Source: Phycomyces blakesleeanus NRRL 1555(-) (lineage: Eukaryota > Mucoromycota > Mucoromycetes > Mucorales > Phycomycetaceae). Taken from it: a stretch of 64,000 bases of DNA. Below the pieces are notes generated by a model. That model was given only the letters and a program-made list of their open reading frames with translations. It did no database searches and was not told the origin of the DNA. A program made the position numbers and the translations under genes. The stretch lies in assembly GCF_001638985.1 (NCBI RefSeq), contig NW_017265134.1:3393800-3457799 (forward strand), given 5' to 3'. The stretch's first letter is position 1, and each line of letters begins with the position of its first letter. Positions 26,822-39,900 of the stretch are shown piece by piece.

Positions 26822-27340
26822 GAATTAAGTGAGAGGTAAGACTTGATAAACCCACGTCTTCTTATTTATACTTTATTTTATTTTACATAATTTTTACACA
26901 CACACACGTATGCTTATGTTGTGAAGATTTGTACATCTTTTGTCTTTGTAGTATATGTGTACAAGATGGTACAAATATGCCTGGTATAATTGTTAGCGTC
27001 ATTTACAAACCTAGTTTGCAAATGTAAAATCTGGGGAAATCTTGTTATTTTCTGAATTACAAGATTTGTACAACCCTGTACTGGAAATATGGCTTTCAAT
27101 ATGCTATAATCCAAAAGTTTGCTTTAATGATAGTTCTATATAGCATGAATACCATTTTCTTTTTCTATTTATTTGTTTTGATTTTGATTTTGATTTTATT
27201 CTATGTAACCTGCGGATAAACTTTTATCGTTCTTTATATGATTTTATATATATATATTTCTTATGTCAGTGTGTGCGCTGTATATTTTTGTATATATTCA
27301 AATGGCCCAGGCTTTTAATGAGATATATTCTTGCTTTATA

Positions 27341-27386
<46 letters not shown>

Positions 27387-28913
27387 GTACCTTTTATTAG
27401 AGCACATATTTGAAATATTCACAAAAAATATTTATTTATTTATTTAATAATTTATTTAGCTTGGCGGTGTGGCTTGTTCATTTTGGATCAGAAAACACCT
27501 TTAAAAATATTAACTTTATATACTTTACTATTACGATTATCTTGAATTTTAGTAAATATTTAACAGCTTGATAGTGATAAGTAATAATGAATGTGCTTAA
27601 TGAGACTATGGTTTTTTATTTTGAGTTTTATGCTGGGTTTTATAATACACTATATTCATATTACGTAAAGTCGGAGTCATTATGAACAGGGTGAATACAG
27701 GTGAAAATCCGATAAAATTTACCAGCCTTTGGAGTGAATGTACCTGAAATTCATTGCACTGTTACATCAAAACCTTCAAAAGACAGAATTCCTAACCTCT
27801 ATTATACGTATATACATGTATATTTCTTCCAAGTGACTCGCTCCAACTACTTCTTTGATAATACTAGTATACAGATATTCATGGTTACTGTGTGTCTTTC
27901 TTTTATTACCAGAGTTTAAACAATATATATATATTGAAACCATTATTTTGTATGGCTTTAAATTCTATAGTCCATGGTTAACAACTGTTGATATAAAGAC
28001 TCTTTGCTTCTTAGTTTTTATCAACGCTATATAATGGGTAATATTTTGGATGATGCTGAAGTATCACGCTAGTTCAAATTCATTCAAACTAGTGTGGATC
28101 TCATCTTTTCTTCCCTCTCCACAATTATTCCCACGATGATGGTTACAGCGGGGAGTGTATAAGACTAAGAAGAATAAGAAGAATAAGATGCTGTTCTCAG
28201 ATTATTCATTTTATTTTGTAATATATATAAAATAAAATACTTGCGATCTGGCTTTATGTTTCCTTTAGAGAAATTCAGTCATGTCCCACCTGTGCTTGGA
28301 TCATTCATTCGTTTAGAATATGGAATTGACCGCTATGATGAGATGGAGAGAAACAGCCATTTATGACCTTATTAGAATATCTCTTATGAATAATCGAGGA
28401 ATATAATGTATGCATTTCTATTATCTATAGATATTCGCCTGTTCCCAGAGAATTACACTGCTATAAATGTATATTTATTATATGTATTTGTGCTTTAGCT
28501 TGAGCTTGAGCTTGAGCTTCTTTTATCAAATCAAATATATCATATAAAAAAAACAGCCCAGTATATTTAATCTCTCTATCTTGTATCAGCGCAAGCTTAT
28601 TCTTGGTAAAAACACTCTACGTTTTTCCTTTGGCTTTAATGCTATACCATGCAACTTTCTCATGGCTAATAACTTCTCTCTTTCAGAAGAAAAGAGATAT
28701 ATCTTGTGAAGCCAAACTTCTTGCTAATAGGCCTGAGTGTTCTTTTATATAATAGTTTAGTAAATAAAAGAAAAGAAAATGGGGAAGCTCAATAAAAATA
28801 CACATGTTTCTACTGAAAATTTTGATATTTTATGTTCATAATTCGTATCATATCTCATACAGTGAACTTTAGAAAGGATAGATTTATATTTCTAACTGAC
28901 ATTGTAATACATG
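26822..28913. other. Gene-poor AT-rich stretch
   Basis: About 2 kb. It starts with the transporter's promoter region, holds a (CTGT)n microsatellite at 27342-27386 and a short (GAGCTT)n run near 28499-28522. A weak hairpin (CTAGTTCAAA / TTCAAACTAG) lies near 28070-28100. No supported gene. Confidence 0.5.
27342..27386. repeat. (CTGT)n microsatellite
   Basis: About eleven perfect GTCT/CTGT units. Confidence 0.95.
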
Positions 28914-29657
28914 TTAGCCAAGAATCTTTAATGGTGTTACGTTAAAGCTAACTAGGTTGAGATACTTGTGCGCAAAGTAAGATATCCACAACAATCCAAT
29001 ATTATCATAAATAAAATGTATAATTTTAATTTTGTTTGCTGATTTGACGTTTCTTGTTCTTTCCATTTCTTCTTCGGGTATTGATTGAAGGGAAGCATCT
29101 ATCTTGATATAATGCATATGTGACAAGTTGCGGTGAAGTGATTCAATGTCGGTCATGAAAATATTCTGGCCGTGTTCGATAGAAGACATTTGGTAAATCG
29201 TGAGATGAACAAGACAAATCAATTTGGATAGTTTATTGAAGATACTTTCTAGTGCAAGACCTCTGAAATCAAAATGTAATGTCAAGTGGGCTAATATGTC
29301 GAAAATATTCCAATTGATTTTGCCTCCAGTAAATTCCTTCATTATACCTTCATGCTAGGAAAAATACGTTATTCTGTTATACGTTGGCTGTAATAATGAA
29401 ATATATTCAGGGTAATATTTTCCTAAATTAATATCCAGCGTCCACGCTCGATACGCATCCTTTGTACAGGCTTCTTTAATCCTGAATTCATCGATTATCG
29501 TAAATATAGTAGTATTGTCAATAACAAGTTTAGCCCAATAAGTGCTTAAGGGTGGTTCTTTCCATTGCTTACAGACTAGACCACAGTTACCTCGTTCTTG
29601 TCTTTCAAAATACGTTGCCAAATATTGGAGAATATTTCTTGGTAGTTTTGTTGCCAT
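28914..29657 (-). pseudogene. Truncated F-box/LRR-like gene with an in-frame stop
   Basis: The ATG at 29657 opens an F-box-like start (LPRNILQYLATYF, then CGLVCKQWKEP). Translation stays in one frame to 28914 except for a TAG at 29355-29357. The second half has the segment DIESLHRNLSHM and then LLWISYFAHKYLNLVSF. These match DIETLHRNLPRL and YRWLCYFSRKYPNLQTI of the intact F-box protein at 62-64 kb, in the same order. The frame ends after ~247 codons where the relative runs to ~638, so the leucine-rich C-terminus is missing. An intron removing the stop would be only ~28 nt, too short to be likely. It is best read as a decaying paralogue, though a recent stop or read error is possible. Confidence 0.65.
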
Positions 29658-31348
29658 TGTGGCATAAAAGTATAAAAAAAAGTTAGTTAGTTATCACATT
29701 AAATGTATATCTATTAACTTATACTTTGACGTAAAACAATGTGGACATTTAGGGCTTTATTTGTATACCTCGAGTATTGGTGACAAACCCTTCTTTTGCT
29801 TTATACTTTTTACTCTTGATTTTTCTATTGCCGCTTGGAAATACGTAGCTATGGAAACATATCACATATATACAATATACCTATATTAACAATCTAGTAT
29901 GCTAAAAAAAAGTGGCGATATTGCTTAAATTCGCTATAAAATAGCTCAAAGTTTGTACAATTCTTTTACACACATCATTTAATATATATATATTATAGAT
30001 AATATCGCTCACAATCCGATTTCTTGATTTTTCTCTTCTTTTCCAAAGTCATAACTCTTGCCCTCCCCAAAATGACTAATGGATATACCTAGTTTTTCTT
30101 CTTATAAAAAAGGGACCGAGATCCGAGCTTATTTGAAAATAACCTTATTCCAATTAACCAATGATACACTTTCTGGTCTTTTATAATATTCGATTTTTGA
30201 TAAGAATCTATTTTACCGTGTTCTTCTTATTTTTTTTTTAAAAAAAAAGGTCCCTTGTGATTGGGTTGTTTTACTCAAAGTGCTTCAGATTATTGGATTT
30301 AGTTTCCAAAAAAAAAAGACTAAACGCTCAAAGTATTTCTAGTGGAGAGAATACAGGCTCTTTTTTTTTGTATTCCTCACTGAGAAATACACAACTCTTA
30401 GGGTATCCGCAACGGTTACTTTTCAGAAAGACTTCATATATAATTTAGATTAGCCATATAAAACATTAAATACAATTCAAAAAAAAGAGCGTTGTGATAA
30501 ATTCTACAGAGAATAAGATAGAGATACAGCAAAGATTGGATTTGAGATCAAGAGCATACTTTGGTGGGAGATTATATTATGCTTTTGGGGTTTGTGATTG
30601 TGACAAGGAGAAGAATAGATGAACTTCTTTAAAGTCTATATAAAATGATAAAAAGATAAAGAAGGTTGCTCTAATGATTTTTGCATGACCCTCAATATAT
30701 ATATATATATATATAAAAGATATACCTTATGTAATTTGACCTATGGCTAATTATTTAATTAATTTATTTCTTCCAAATTTTCAAAAACTAAATTAGACAC
30801 AAAGTCTCAGAAAGAGCTTTACATGTGTGTGTGTATATAGTGAGTATGTAATTAACTTGATGTCGATCTGTTCAGACTTTTATGACCAATATCAAAATAA
30901 ATCAAAATAAAAAAAAATAAAAAACTGGTGTATACAAAATGTATAGACCATTTCTTGGATTTGCATTCTACACCACACTCTTTTTCTCTCTTTTTAGTAG
31001 GATGAAATTAGCGTATGGTTGGGATCGATATCGAATACTCTAGATGACTAAACTTTGTATTGGTCTGTTTTTTTTCTTCTTTTAGTTGAAATTTAGGCAA
31101 ATAGAATTATATGTTAAGGTCAATTAGAGGTATATCTGATACAAATAAATGTTTAATTAGATTTGGGATTTGTGTGATTTTTATTGGTAGATACAAAAGA
31201 TATACAGTTTCTTTGATATAAAATAAAGAAAGAAACAAGGGTCCAAATACACAGGCTCACTGTCATCATATACTACATATATTATCTATTTGATATTTCT
31301 TTTTTCTTCTTCTTCTTTAGTGATCAAGATTAGAGTGTATATCTTTAT

Positions 31349-31382
<34 letters not shown>

Positions 31383-32916
31383 GTAGAACTTGAATGTGTA
31401 ACCGCTTTTGCCGAGCACGGCTGATTATTATTAGTAGTATTATTATTATTGGCTATTTCATGTTAATTGAGACAACGTGGTTTGTTGCCATGACATTCTT
31501 CTTTATTGGGTGGACTTGAAATGTCTTGTAGTGCAATGAAGAATTTCCAATAAAAAAAAATGACATTCTCTAATAAGTCGATCAAACATAACTACACCAG
31601 GCAAATTAACCTTTGTTTTCCTTCTCTTATTCTTCTATTATATTTATATTTATATACATAAAAATAACAGAATTCTTGCTTGAAATCTCCACTTTATTAA
31701 GTACAATTTTGAATGTCTTATTTTAATTTTTGAAAAAATAATAAAATAAAACGTGTTGATAAATATATATATTTGGCGCACAAGTTGTTGTTTTTTTTTA
31801 AAAAAAAAAAAATTAAAATAAGATTGTATTACAAAATGAAATAAAAAGTAATAGCCTACATTTAAGAGTATACGATAAAAGATAGACATACAAAATACAC
31901 TATAATGATATGATTCCATTATTCTGAAATGGTGCTGTAGATCAAAAATTGAAACCACCCAACAAACCTAGATAATGTTAATAGAAAGAAGCAATTGTAC
32001 CTTTCTTTTTTTTTTTTTGATCAAATTAACGCCTGTCTTCCTTAAATCATGTTATAAACATTTAAGCTTCTCCTATTTTCCCTTTTTGTTGTTGTTGTCT
32101 TTTATTCCTTCAAAAACTAATTGGCAAATAAGATGAGGGTTCTATTGTCTTTGTCAATAGAGTCACACCCGACTATCAGAATAAGAATACATATCCATTA
32201 TCATATAATATAAAACAGGCTCTATTATACATATTTAATAGTTTATTATAGATGTGTTTTATGCAAACAAGAAATATTCTTAAAGATTGAAACGATGCAT
32301 TTAATTGAAACGCGTAAAGAGACACTAATTTTATTTTTATTTTTATTTTTATCTGAGAATTAAAACGCAGTACAATAAAACAAAATAAAAATATATAAAT
32401 CGTGACTGCTGATTGTTATTTCTATCTTATTTTTATTTTTAAAAGGCCTATAAGGCTAAAAGGATATAATTAGAATTTAAATTCCGTCAAAGAGAAAAAA
32501 AAACGACATCATTTCTGTTTAAAGGCATAATTTAACAATTAGGAGCCTCTTTTTTTTTCTCTTTTGAATTTAGCGGAGATTATCTCAAGACAATTTATAG
32601 TCCGAATATAATTTATTTATTTATATTTTATACTTTATACATCATCATATTCATCATACACATCATATCATATACATCATAGGCACACAGATATACAGAT
32701 AACTGTCTATATAAATATTAGCTTTAGAATTTGTATTATTGATTTGCTGTCATTACTAGATTTATAATAGGTCTTTTTTTTATTTTATTTCTATAATTTA
32801 CTTCTTTTCGTTTCCTTTTTTGGCCTTTTATTTTTTACTCTATTATACTCTTGCTCTCTTTTGTGTATTTCTATATTATAATAAATATATTTAGATATAA
32901 AAATGGCATGTTTCTG

Positions 32917-32951
<35 letters not shown>

Positions 32952-34429
32952 CTTTCAGCACAGAAATATATATATATATATATATATATATACTGATGAT
33001 GATAGTAAATATCTTTTTTTTTCTCAACTAGATTCTATGCTTGTACTGGGTAAAATGCTTATGTTAAAGGAGTGTTTAAAGTAATACAGATATTATTGTT
33101 TAATATGACAAAAAAGAAAGAAAGAGATTCTTGTAATAAATATTTGGCATTTGACTCTTATTTTGCCAAGAATTCTTTATGTGATTGATGATATATTTAT
33201 TGTAATTAGAGAAATAAAGCATCAAAATGAAAAGTGCATATAATAGATATACATCTTATTTGTCCTTTCTTGGTGTGCTTAGATAAATCAATAAGAGGAA
33301 TTCATACAAAAGACACCTTTAACCAAACCAACAAACATCAATATGTTTATCTAATGGCCCTGATGTTGTTTCGAGAATAAGAACAAAGTCGAACCCACAG
33401 GTAAGGATATAGGTGCATATTGAAATAAATAAAATAAAATAAAATAAAAAAAGGATCGACGTTTATCATTGTATAAAGAAAGATTGTCTCGCATGACTTG
33501 GTGGCTTCCGATATCCACGGAAGGGTTTTATTTCGGCTATAATTTAATGTGTTACATATGGAACATCAAGACTAATAATATCAAAGGGCTTGGCAACATC
33601 CAAAAAAATAAATAAAAAATTATGTAAATTTAGAGTAGAATTATAGTGTAGTATTTTTGGGGTTTTTATAGGAAATAAAGAGAGACTGAGGGGGAGGTTG
33701 ATGAAGGTATCAAAAGGAGTGAAGGGGTCAAGTAAAAAGAGGGGTAGAGATTGTGTTGAATTCAAAACAAGATGCTTTTATTCACGACTTGGACTGTGAT
33801 CTTAGATGATAAAGAAGCATAAGCCAAAAAAGATAAAGGGCATTTCTTGTCAAGAATTCACATACCAGCCAGCAAAATTGTACTCTAATAGAACAAGAAG
33901 GGCGGTTGATATGCTACGATTATTTTAGTTGAATGCAAATGAAACAAGAGGCTCACCTCGTGTAATCACAAGAAGCCAATCTTTTTTTTTTTTATTTTAT
34001 TTTATTTTACTTGTCCGACAATGTAATATATTACAATATATTAGCTAAAAGTAGTGTCTTGTATTGGCATTAGCTCTATTGGCATTAATTAGTGTGGTTG
34101 AGTATAATTATTTTATTTTATTGTAAAAATGAATATGAAGAATAACTAGCCTTTGTTATTTTCTTTGTTTTCGGCTGGTTGAGATTCTAGCCAAAAGACT
34201 AAAAGACTAAATATAATATATATTTTTGGGGACCTTCCAAGACTTGGGTGCAAGGGATCTGCAAAAAGAATATAAGCGGAATTTTGGGCGGATTTGATGA
34301 TGAGGTGCGCGCTTTTCATTGGAGGTTCCGACTTCCATTTCTTGGCTGTCCAAAAAAAGAAAGTGCAAAGTGTGCGTGTGTATAAATATATACAAAATAA
34401 AATAGAGGGCGAGAAAGTCTGTGCAACTT
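29658..34429. other. Long gene-poor region
   Basis: Nearly 5 kb of AT-rich DNA with many A/T homopolymers and (TA)n runs (30696-30714, 31347-31380, 32967-32991) and an ATT array near 32919-32942. The ORFs present are short translations of A/T runs. Short complementary words AAGGGACC (about 30110) and GGTCCCTT (about 30248) flank poly-T/poly-A DNA but no larger element is evident. I see no gene here. Confidence 0.55.
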
Positions 34430-34432
34430 CAT

Positions 34433-34594
34433 TATATAAATAGCCTTAAATTTTTCACCGCCTTGTCTTTTTTTTTTCTTGTTCTTTTTTTCTTTTCTTT
34501 TCTTCCTTGCTTTTATTTAATTTCATAAGCTTCATCTCATCTCTTTCATCTCATCTCTACTCTTTCATCCCAAAACACAAAAAGTCCTTATACC
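34433..34594 (+). promoter_or_regulatory. Core promoter and CT-rich leader of the GDP-mannose pyrophosphorylase gene
   Basis: A TATA element (TATATAAATAG, 34433-34443) is followed by a strongly pyrimidine-rich stretch with TTTCTTTTC and CATCTCATCTC repeats, then CAAAACACAAAAAG before the ATG at 34595. This layout is typical of well-expressed fungal housekeeping genes. The transcription start site is not determinable. Confidence 0.6.
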
Positions 34595-36181
34595 ATGAAA
34601 GCCCTTATTCTTGTTGGAGGTAACCAGAAAACACATGGGCATTTCAATACTCAAACAAAACAAAATGACATGTACAAAATCAAATCAAATCAAAGCAAAG
34701 CAAAGCAAATAAACGCGCAATATGCTTATCTCTATCTTTCTTTGTATCATCTTAGGTTTCGGTACTCGTCTCAGACCCCTCACCCTCACTCTCCCAAAGC
34801 CTCTCGTCGAGTTTGCCAACAGACCCATGATTCTCCATCAGATTGAAAGTCTAGCAAAGGTAAGAATATCAGTGTATTTCTTTTTTGGGTGGTATAAAAG
34901 AGGGGAGAGAGGATACTTGATATTCTACAGAATACATATGTATTATCGTATCATATAGACTGACAAGCAAATTCTAACCATAATCTTAATAATAATAATT
35001 AAAGGCTGGCGTCACTGATATCGTATTGGCTGTCAACTACCGCCCCGAAATCATGGTGGCTGCACTGAAGGAGTACGAGAAGGAATACAACGTGACCATC
35101 ACCTTCTCTGTTGAGACCGAACCTCTTGGCACAGCTGGTCCTCTTGCTTTGGCTAGAGAGATTCTCTCCAAAGACGATAGCCCATTTTTTGTATTGAACA
35201 GTGATGTCATTTGCGATTATCCCTTTGAGCAGCTGAGAGATTTCCATATCAATCACAGAAACGAGGGTACCATTGTGGTAAGTGCCGCTAAATTATAATA
35301 CATTTTATACTTGTATTTAGTTCTCATACTGTTCATCTTCATAGGTCACAAAAGTAGACGATCCTTCAAAGTACGGTGTCGTTGTCAACCACTCTTCATC
35401 AACAAAGATCGACCGTTTTGTTGAGAAGCCAAAGGAGTTTATCAGCAACAAGATCAATGCTGGTATCTATATCTTTAACCCCACTGTCCTTGACCGTATT
35501 GAGGTATAGATTCTTCTCTATTTATTTATTTATTTATTTATTTATTAGCGGGATACTGCGGGATTTATGTTGTGCTTTATTTTATATTTTATTTTATATA
35601 TAAAATATATTTTATTGGGCGGTTTTACTAAATAAAGTTAAATATTATAGTTGAAGCCCACTTCAATCGAAAAAGAAATCTTCCCAAGAATTGCCCAGGA
35701 TGGTCAGCTCCACACCTTTGATCTCGATGGATTCTGGATGGATGTCGGCCAGCCCAAGGACTTCCTGACCGGAACCTGTCTCTATCTGACCCACATGTCC
35801 AAGAAGCACCCCCAGGAACTCGCCAACCCAAGCATCGACTATGTCCACAAGGGTAACGTGCTTGTCCACCCAACCGCAAAGATCGGCAAGGACTGCCGTA
35901 TCGGTCCCAATGTCGTAGTAGGTCCCAACTGTGTTATTGGTGATGGTGTGCGTCTGCAGAGATGTGTGATTCTCGAGGGCGCCAAGATCAAAGACTTTGC
36001 CTGGGTCAACTCTAGCATCGTCGGCTGGCACTCTTCAGTTGGTCGCTGGTCTCGACTCGAAGGTTGCTCTGTTCTCGGTGACGATGTCACAATCAGCGAT
36101 GAAATCTATGTCAACGGTGGCTCAATCCTCCCACACAAGACTATTTCTGTCAACATCACTGAGCCCCAAATTATCATGTAG
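34595..36181 (+). CDS. PSA1: Mannose-1-phosphate guanylyltransferase (GDP-mannose pyrophosphorylase)
   Basis: Cytosolic enzyme making GDP-mannose from mannose-1-phosphate and GTP, the donor for N- and O-glycosylation, GPI anchors and mannan. Five exons (34595-34619, 34756-34859, 35005-35277, 35345-35503, 35651-36181) give 363 aa, close to the yeast enzyme's length. The nucleotidyltransferase signature is split by intron 1: MKALILVGG then [30 protein letters not shown] holds the metal-binding Asp. FVEKP and NAGIYIFNP follow, then [14 protein letters not shown]. The C-terminal left-handed beta-helix has hexapeptide repeats ([35 protein letters not shown]). The C-terminal IIM-stop is typical of the family. 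No abnormality. Confidence 0.97.
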
Positions 36182-36935
36182 ATATATATAATACTTTTTC
36201 TTTCTTTTTATATTATTTTTATTTTTATTTTTATTATTTTTATTATTATTCGTCCTCTATCCCTCCATCTCTCCCTCTCTTACTTTTCCCTCTTACCACT
36301 TCTTTTACCCTCTTCCTTTTCTTTCGCCTTATCCTATTCTATCCTATATTACTATTATATATATATATATACTTCTTATATTCTTCACAAGCTTACACAC
36401 ACCAACCAAAACCACAACTACAACATCTTCAATTCAATTCAATTCAATTCTAATTCTTTTTTTTTCATATAAATTTATATTAAAAAAAAAGAAACCAAAA
36501 ATTAAACCAAAAAAAAAATCAGCAAATTTTACATTCAAAAAAGAATATTTACTTCTTGCCTACTCTCTTTCTCTCTCTCTCTTTTTCTTTCTTTTTTTTT
36601 GATATTTAAATTGTATTTTGAATTATTACTCTAAATTTATTTATTTATTTATTTTAATGCATAATTGAAACATAATAATAATAATAATCGACACATTTTT
36701 GAAACACAATTTTTACAAATACACCAAAATACTTCTTTTTCATTCAAAATAATATGAATGAATATATCATACTTTTTGTGAAAATTATGACTCACACACA
36801 TCTTATGATAAAGAAGAAGACATGATTTATGTAGAAAACCCACAAACCCGGCAATAAAATCACTGCAATGTTGTGTATGTTTGTTTGTTTGTATGCATGT
36901 ATTTTATTTATTTATTTAATTATTTAATTTTATTT
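36182..36935. other. Convergent intergenic region
   Basis: Between the stop of the pyrophosphorylase gene and the stop of the large remodeler. The first half is pyrimidine-rich (36250-36345 and 36560-36600). A short AATTC repeat (CAATTCAATTC) lies near 36430-36450. No gene. Confidence 0.6.
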
Positions 36936-39900
36936 TTATCCTGAATGCATATCATTGCTGCGGATAATTGCTTGTTCCATAAGAGAATCCAATTCTCGTT
37001 GAAGCCTTGCCTTGGAAGCCTCATCAATCTTCCACGCATTCAAGGTTTCGTAAGCTTTTCGAACATGTTCAATTGAGTGAATGTACGGGCAGGTATCCGA
37101 ACGGCTATGTTGCGAACAACACAGCAGGCACTTGTAAAGTTGGCCTTCTCCACTTTCACCAGTACCACTAGCTACAGGAACATTCGCATTAGAGAATTGC
37201 TGTGCCTGTTTTGTTTTCCGTGCCCTTGATGATGAGGATGAGGATGCTGGTGCTGGCGCTGGTTCCGGTGCCGGTGCCGGTACTGGTACTGGTACTGCTG
37301 GCGGTGGTGGCGGTGGCGGTTGCGGTGCTGATTCGTATTGACCTTGAAGATAAGACTGGCGTATCAGTTGTTGTTGTTGCAAGAATAGAATATATTGCTG
37401 TTGGTCTTGAGTATAATTATAGTGCGGGTTTGGAGCATAATGATATTGTTGGGTTTGAATATAATTATGCTGGTGGTTTTGAGTATAATTATGTTGTTGA
37501 TACTGATATTGATATTGGAGGATATTTTGCTGTTGCTGTTGCTGTTGCTGTTGTTGTGTATTATATTGAAATTGTGGATTGTACGCTGGGGCAGTTCTAT
37601 TATTGTTATTATTAGCCAAAGGCACATTTGCTGGTGTATTCTGAGCAGCGTTAAATGCAATAAATGAATGTAATGATGATAGTAATGCAGAGGGTGTTGT
37701 TGATGCAGCAGCCGCAGCAGCAGCAAGAGCAGCCGCAGCAGCAGCGGCAGAAGAAATGGTTGTAGTGGTTGTAGTGGTGGTGGTGGTAGTATTGACATTC
37801 TTTTTTGGTACCGTAACAACAGAGTTGGCACCGGAGCTGGCATTGGCATTGGCACTGGCACTGGCACTGGGACCAGCAGTGGAATTGGGGTGGCTTCCTA
37901 CACGTCTATTCGATGAATGGGGTGGGATCACCAGTGCCGGAGCATGGCTAAGCCTATCTTTGACCACAGATTCAACTTTCTTTGGAGAGGAAACTGGACT
38001 GGTCAGATCAATTTGACCGGCCAAATCAGGATTCATTTGAGATACATGAGCGTTCAAGGCTTTCATGTTGGGTGAAGCACTATGTGGAGTGGGCACTGCC
38101 GGAGCCAAAAGATGTTTGTTTCGCTCAATAGCCCACTTTTCGGCTATTGCCATCTTCTGAGCATATCCCTCAGCCTCCATCCTAAGGTAGGCTTCCGAAT
38201 GTTTTTGTAAGTACTCGTATGTACTGGGTTCCTTTTGCGATGATCCTTGTGCGGATTCCTGGCCTTTCTTCAAGCTTTTTTCATCATAAGGCTTATGTCC
38301 AAGCCGATGTGCATTTCCAACTCGAGATTGAGGTTGAGGTTGAGGTTGAGGTTTTTGTGGAAGTTGGAGGGGAAGTTCTGGTTGTGGTTGAGCTTGAATC
38401 AGAGGTTTATGTTCAAGTCGAAGTTTAACAGGGCTTAATGCAGTTGGTTCAGCCTGCTCCACAGTCGAGGGGTTGAGGTGCGCCAAGGGTTGTTCCTGTG
38501 CCTGTACTGATACCGATTTCTTTTCGGGTATCGGTACTTTTTCCAGTGTCTGTTCCTGTGTCTCAGCTGGATCCGTTTTCTCAAATAACACTGACATATT
38601 CATGGGCGAAGAGTAGTAAGAAGCCACACTATGCGGCTGTCCTTCAATCTGCGGAGGGGGCCTAACGACTTGACTTCCCTGAGAAATGTTTCTATATATT
38701 TTACGGGGCTCTTGTGTTGGAGCCTGTTGAGCTTCTTTGGTTTCTTTGGCAAGTTGAGCCTCTTTAGCCTCTTTAGCCTCTTTAGCTTGTTGAGCCTGAG
38801 CCTGAGCCTGAGCCGTTGCCCGTGCCTGCAGAATTGTTTGAGCTTGGGTTATCGCTTGAGCGTGAGCAATGGCTTGAGTCTGTGCCTTTGCATGAGCATC
38901 AGCCATGGCTTGCGTTTGGGCTATGATTTGGGCTTGAGCTTTGGCGTGAGCCTTGGCTTGTGATTTAGCCCTGGCTATTTCCTTTTCCTCAGGTGTCTTC
39001 TGAGCGCGTGGCTGTCTTGGGGTTGGAGGTTGTACCTGACCCTGGAATATATACTGATGCTGTTTTTGTTTCTGAAGATTATCTATCGGCATTGGGGGTT
39101 GTGGCCTATTGTTATTAGGTGGTTCAGACATATTTTGGCCGGGATTGAGTGGATAATTTTGTTGAGAGTTAGCATTATTTACACCGTCTTGTCCAACATT
39201 GAGGTATCTTTGGTTGACGACGTTGATTCGAGCATTATACTCGTTTAATAATTTGTTGTATGCGTTAATGTATACATCTGAGCTTGTTAGATCGACGCCT
39301 TGGATGGTTTCTTTGAGTATCCCAAGCTCCTGTTGGAATATAATGCATGCTCTGTGGATTTCATCTTGATCGTAGCGTGCCATGGATTCTGGAGGAATCA
39401 CACTGTGCACAGTACCATGATTAGAACCGGGGAAGTAATAGTAGTACTGGTTTGTTGCATTTAATGGCACAACATTTTGATTGTTTTCTGGGTTATTATA
39501 GTGAACATTAGCTCCTCGTGCATCTCTCGAAGACGGATTCTTGGGATCTTCCTTGTTCTTTCCTTTGCGTGCCTTGGCGGCTGATTTCTTAAGCTGGCTA
39601 GCTACATTTGCTTTAAGTTTTGCATCAGCTTCCAGCTGCTCAAGGATCTCGTCTGCTTCAGTTGCGCCAGATCCAGATAAGGAAGAATCTACATCCATTG
39701 AAGAGATAGAATCCTCATCGTCATTTTCAGATGTAGCCTTGAACTCTGTATCATCATTTTCGTTTTCCTTGCCTTTGTTCTTTCGCTTTTTAAACTCGCC
39801 CTTTTCTTCAACTCCATCGAAATAGGTCTATCCCAAAAAATAAATAATAATATTAATAAAGTACATCATAAGCTCCTTATTTCAACTGTCTTGTTTTAGA

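Noticed and set aside
28060..28105. Hairpin-like sequence with GTTCAAA, considered as a tRNA
   Set aside because: It lacks the D-arm, anticodon arm and acceptor pairing of a tRNA. It is only a short imperfect palindrome.
37202..38016. Plus-strand ORFs with Val/Leu repeats
   Set aside because: Antisense of the Gln/Ala/Thr tracts in the last exon of the remodeler.
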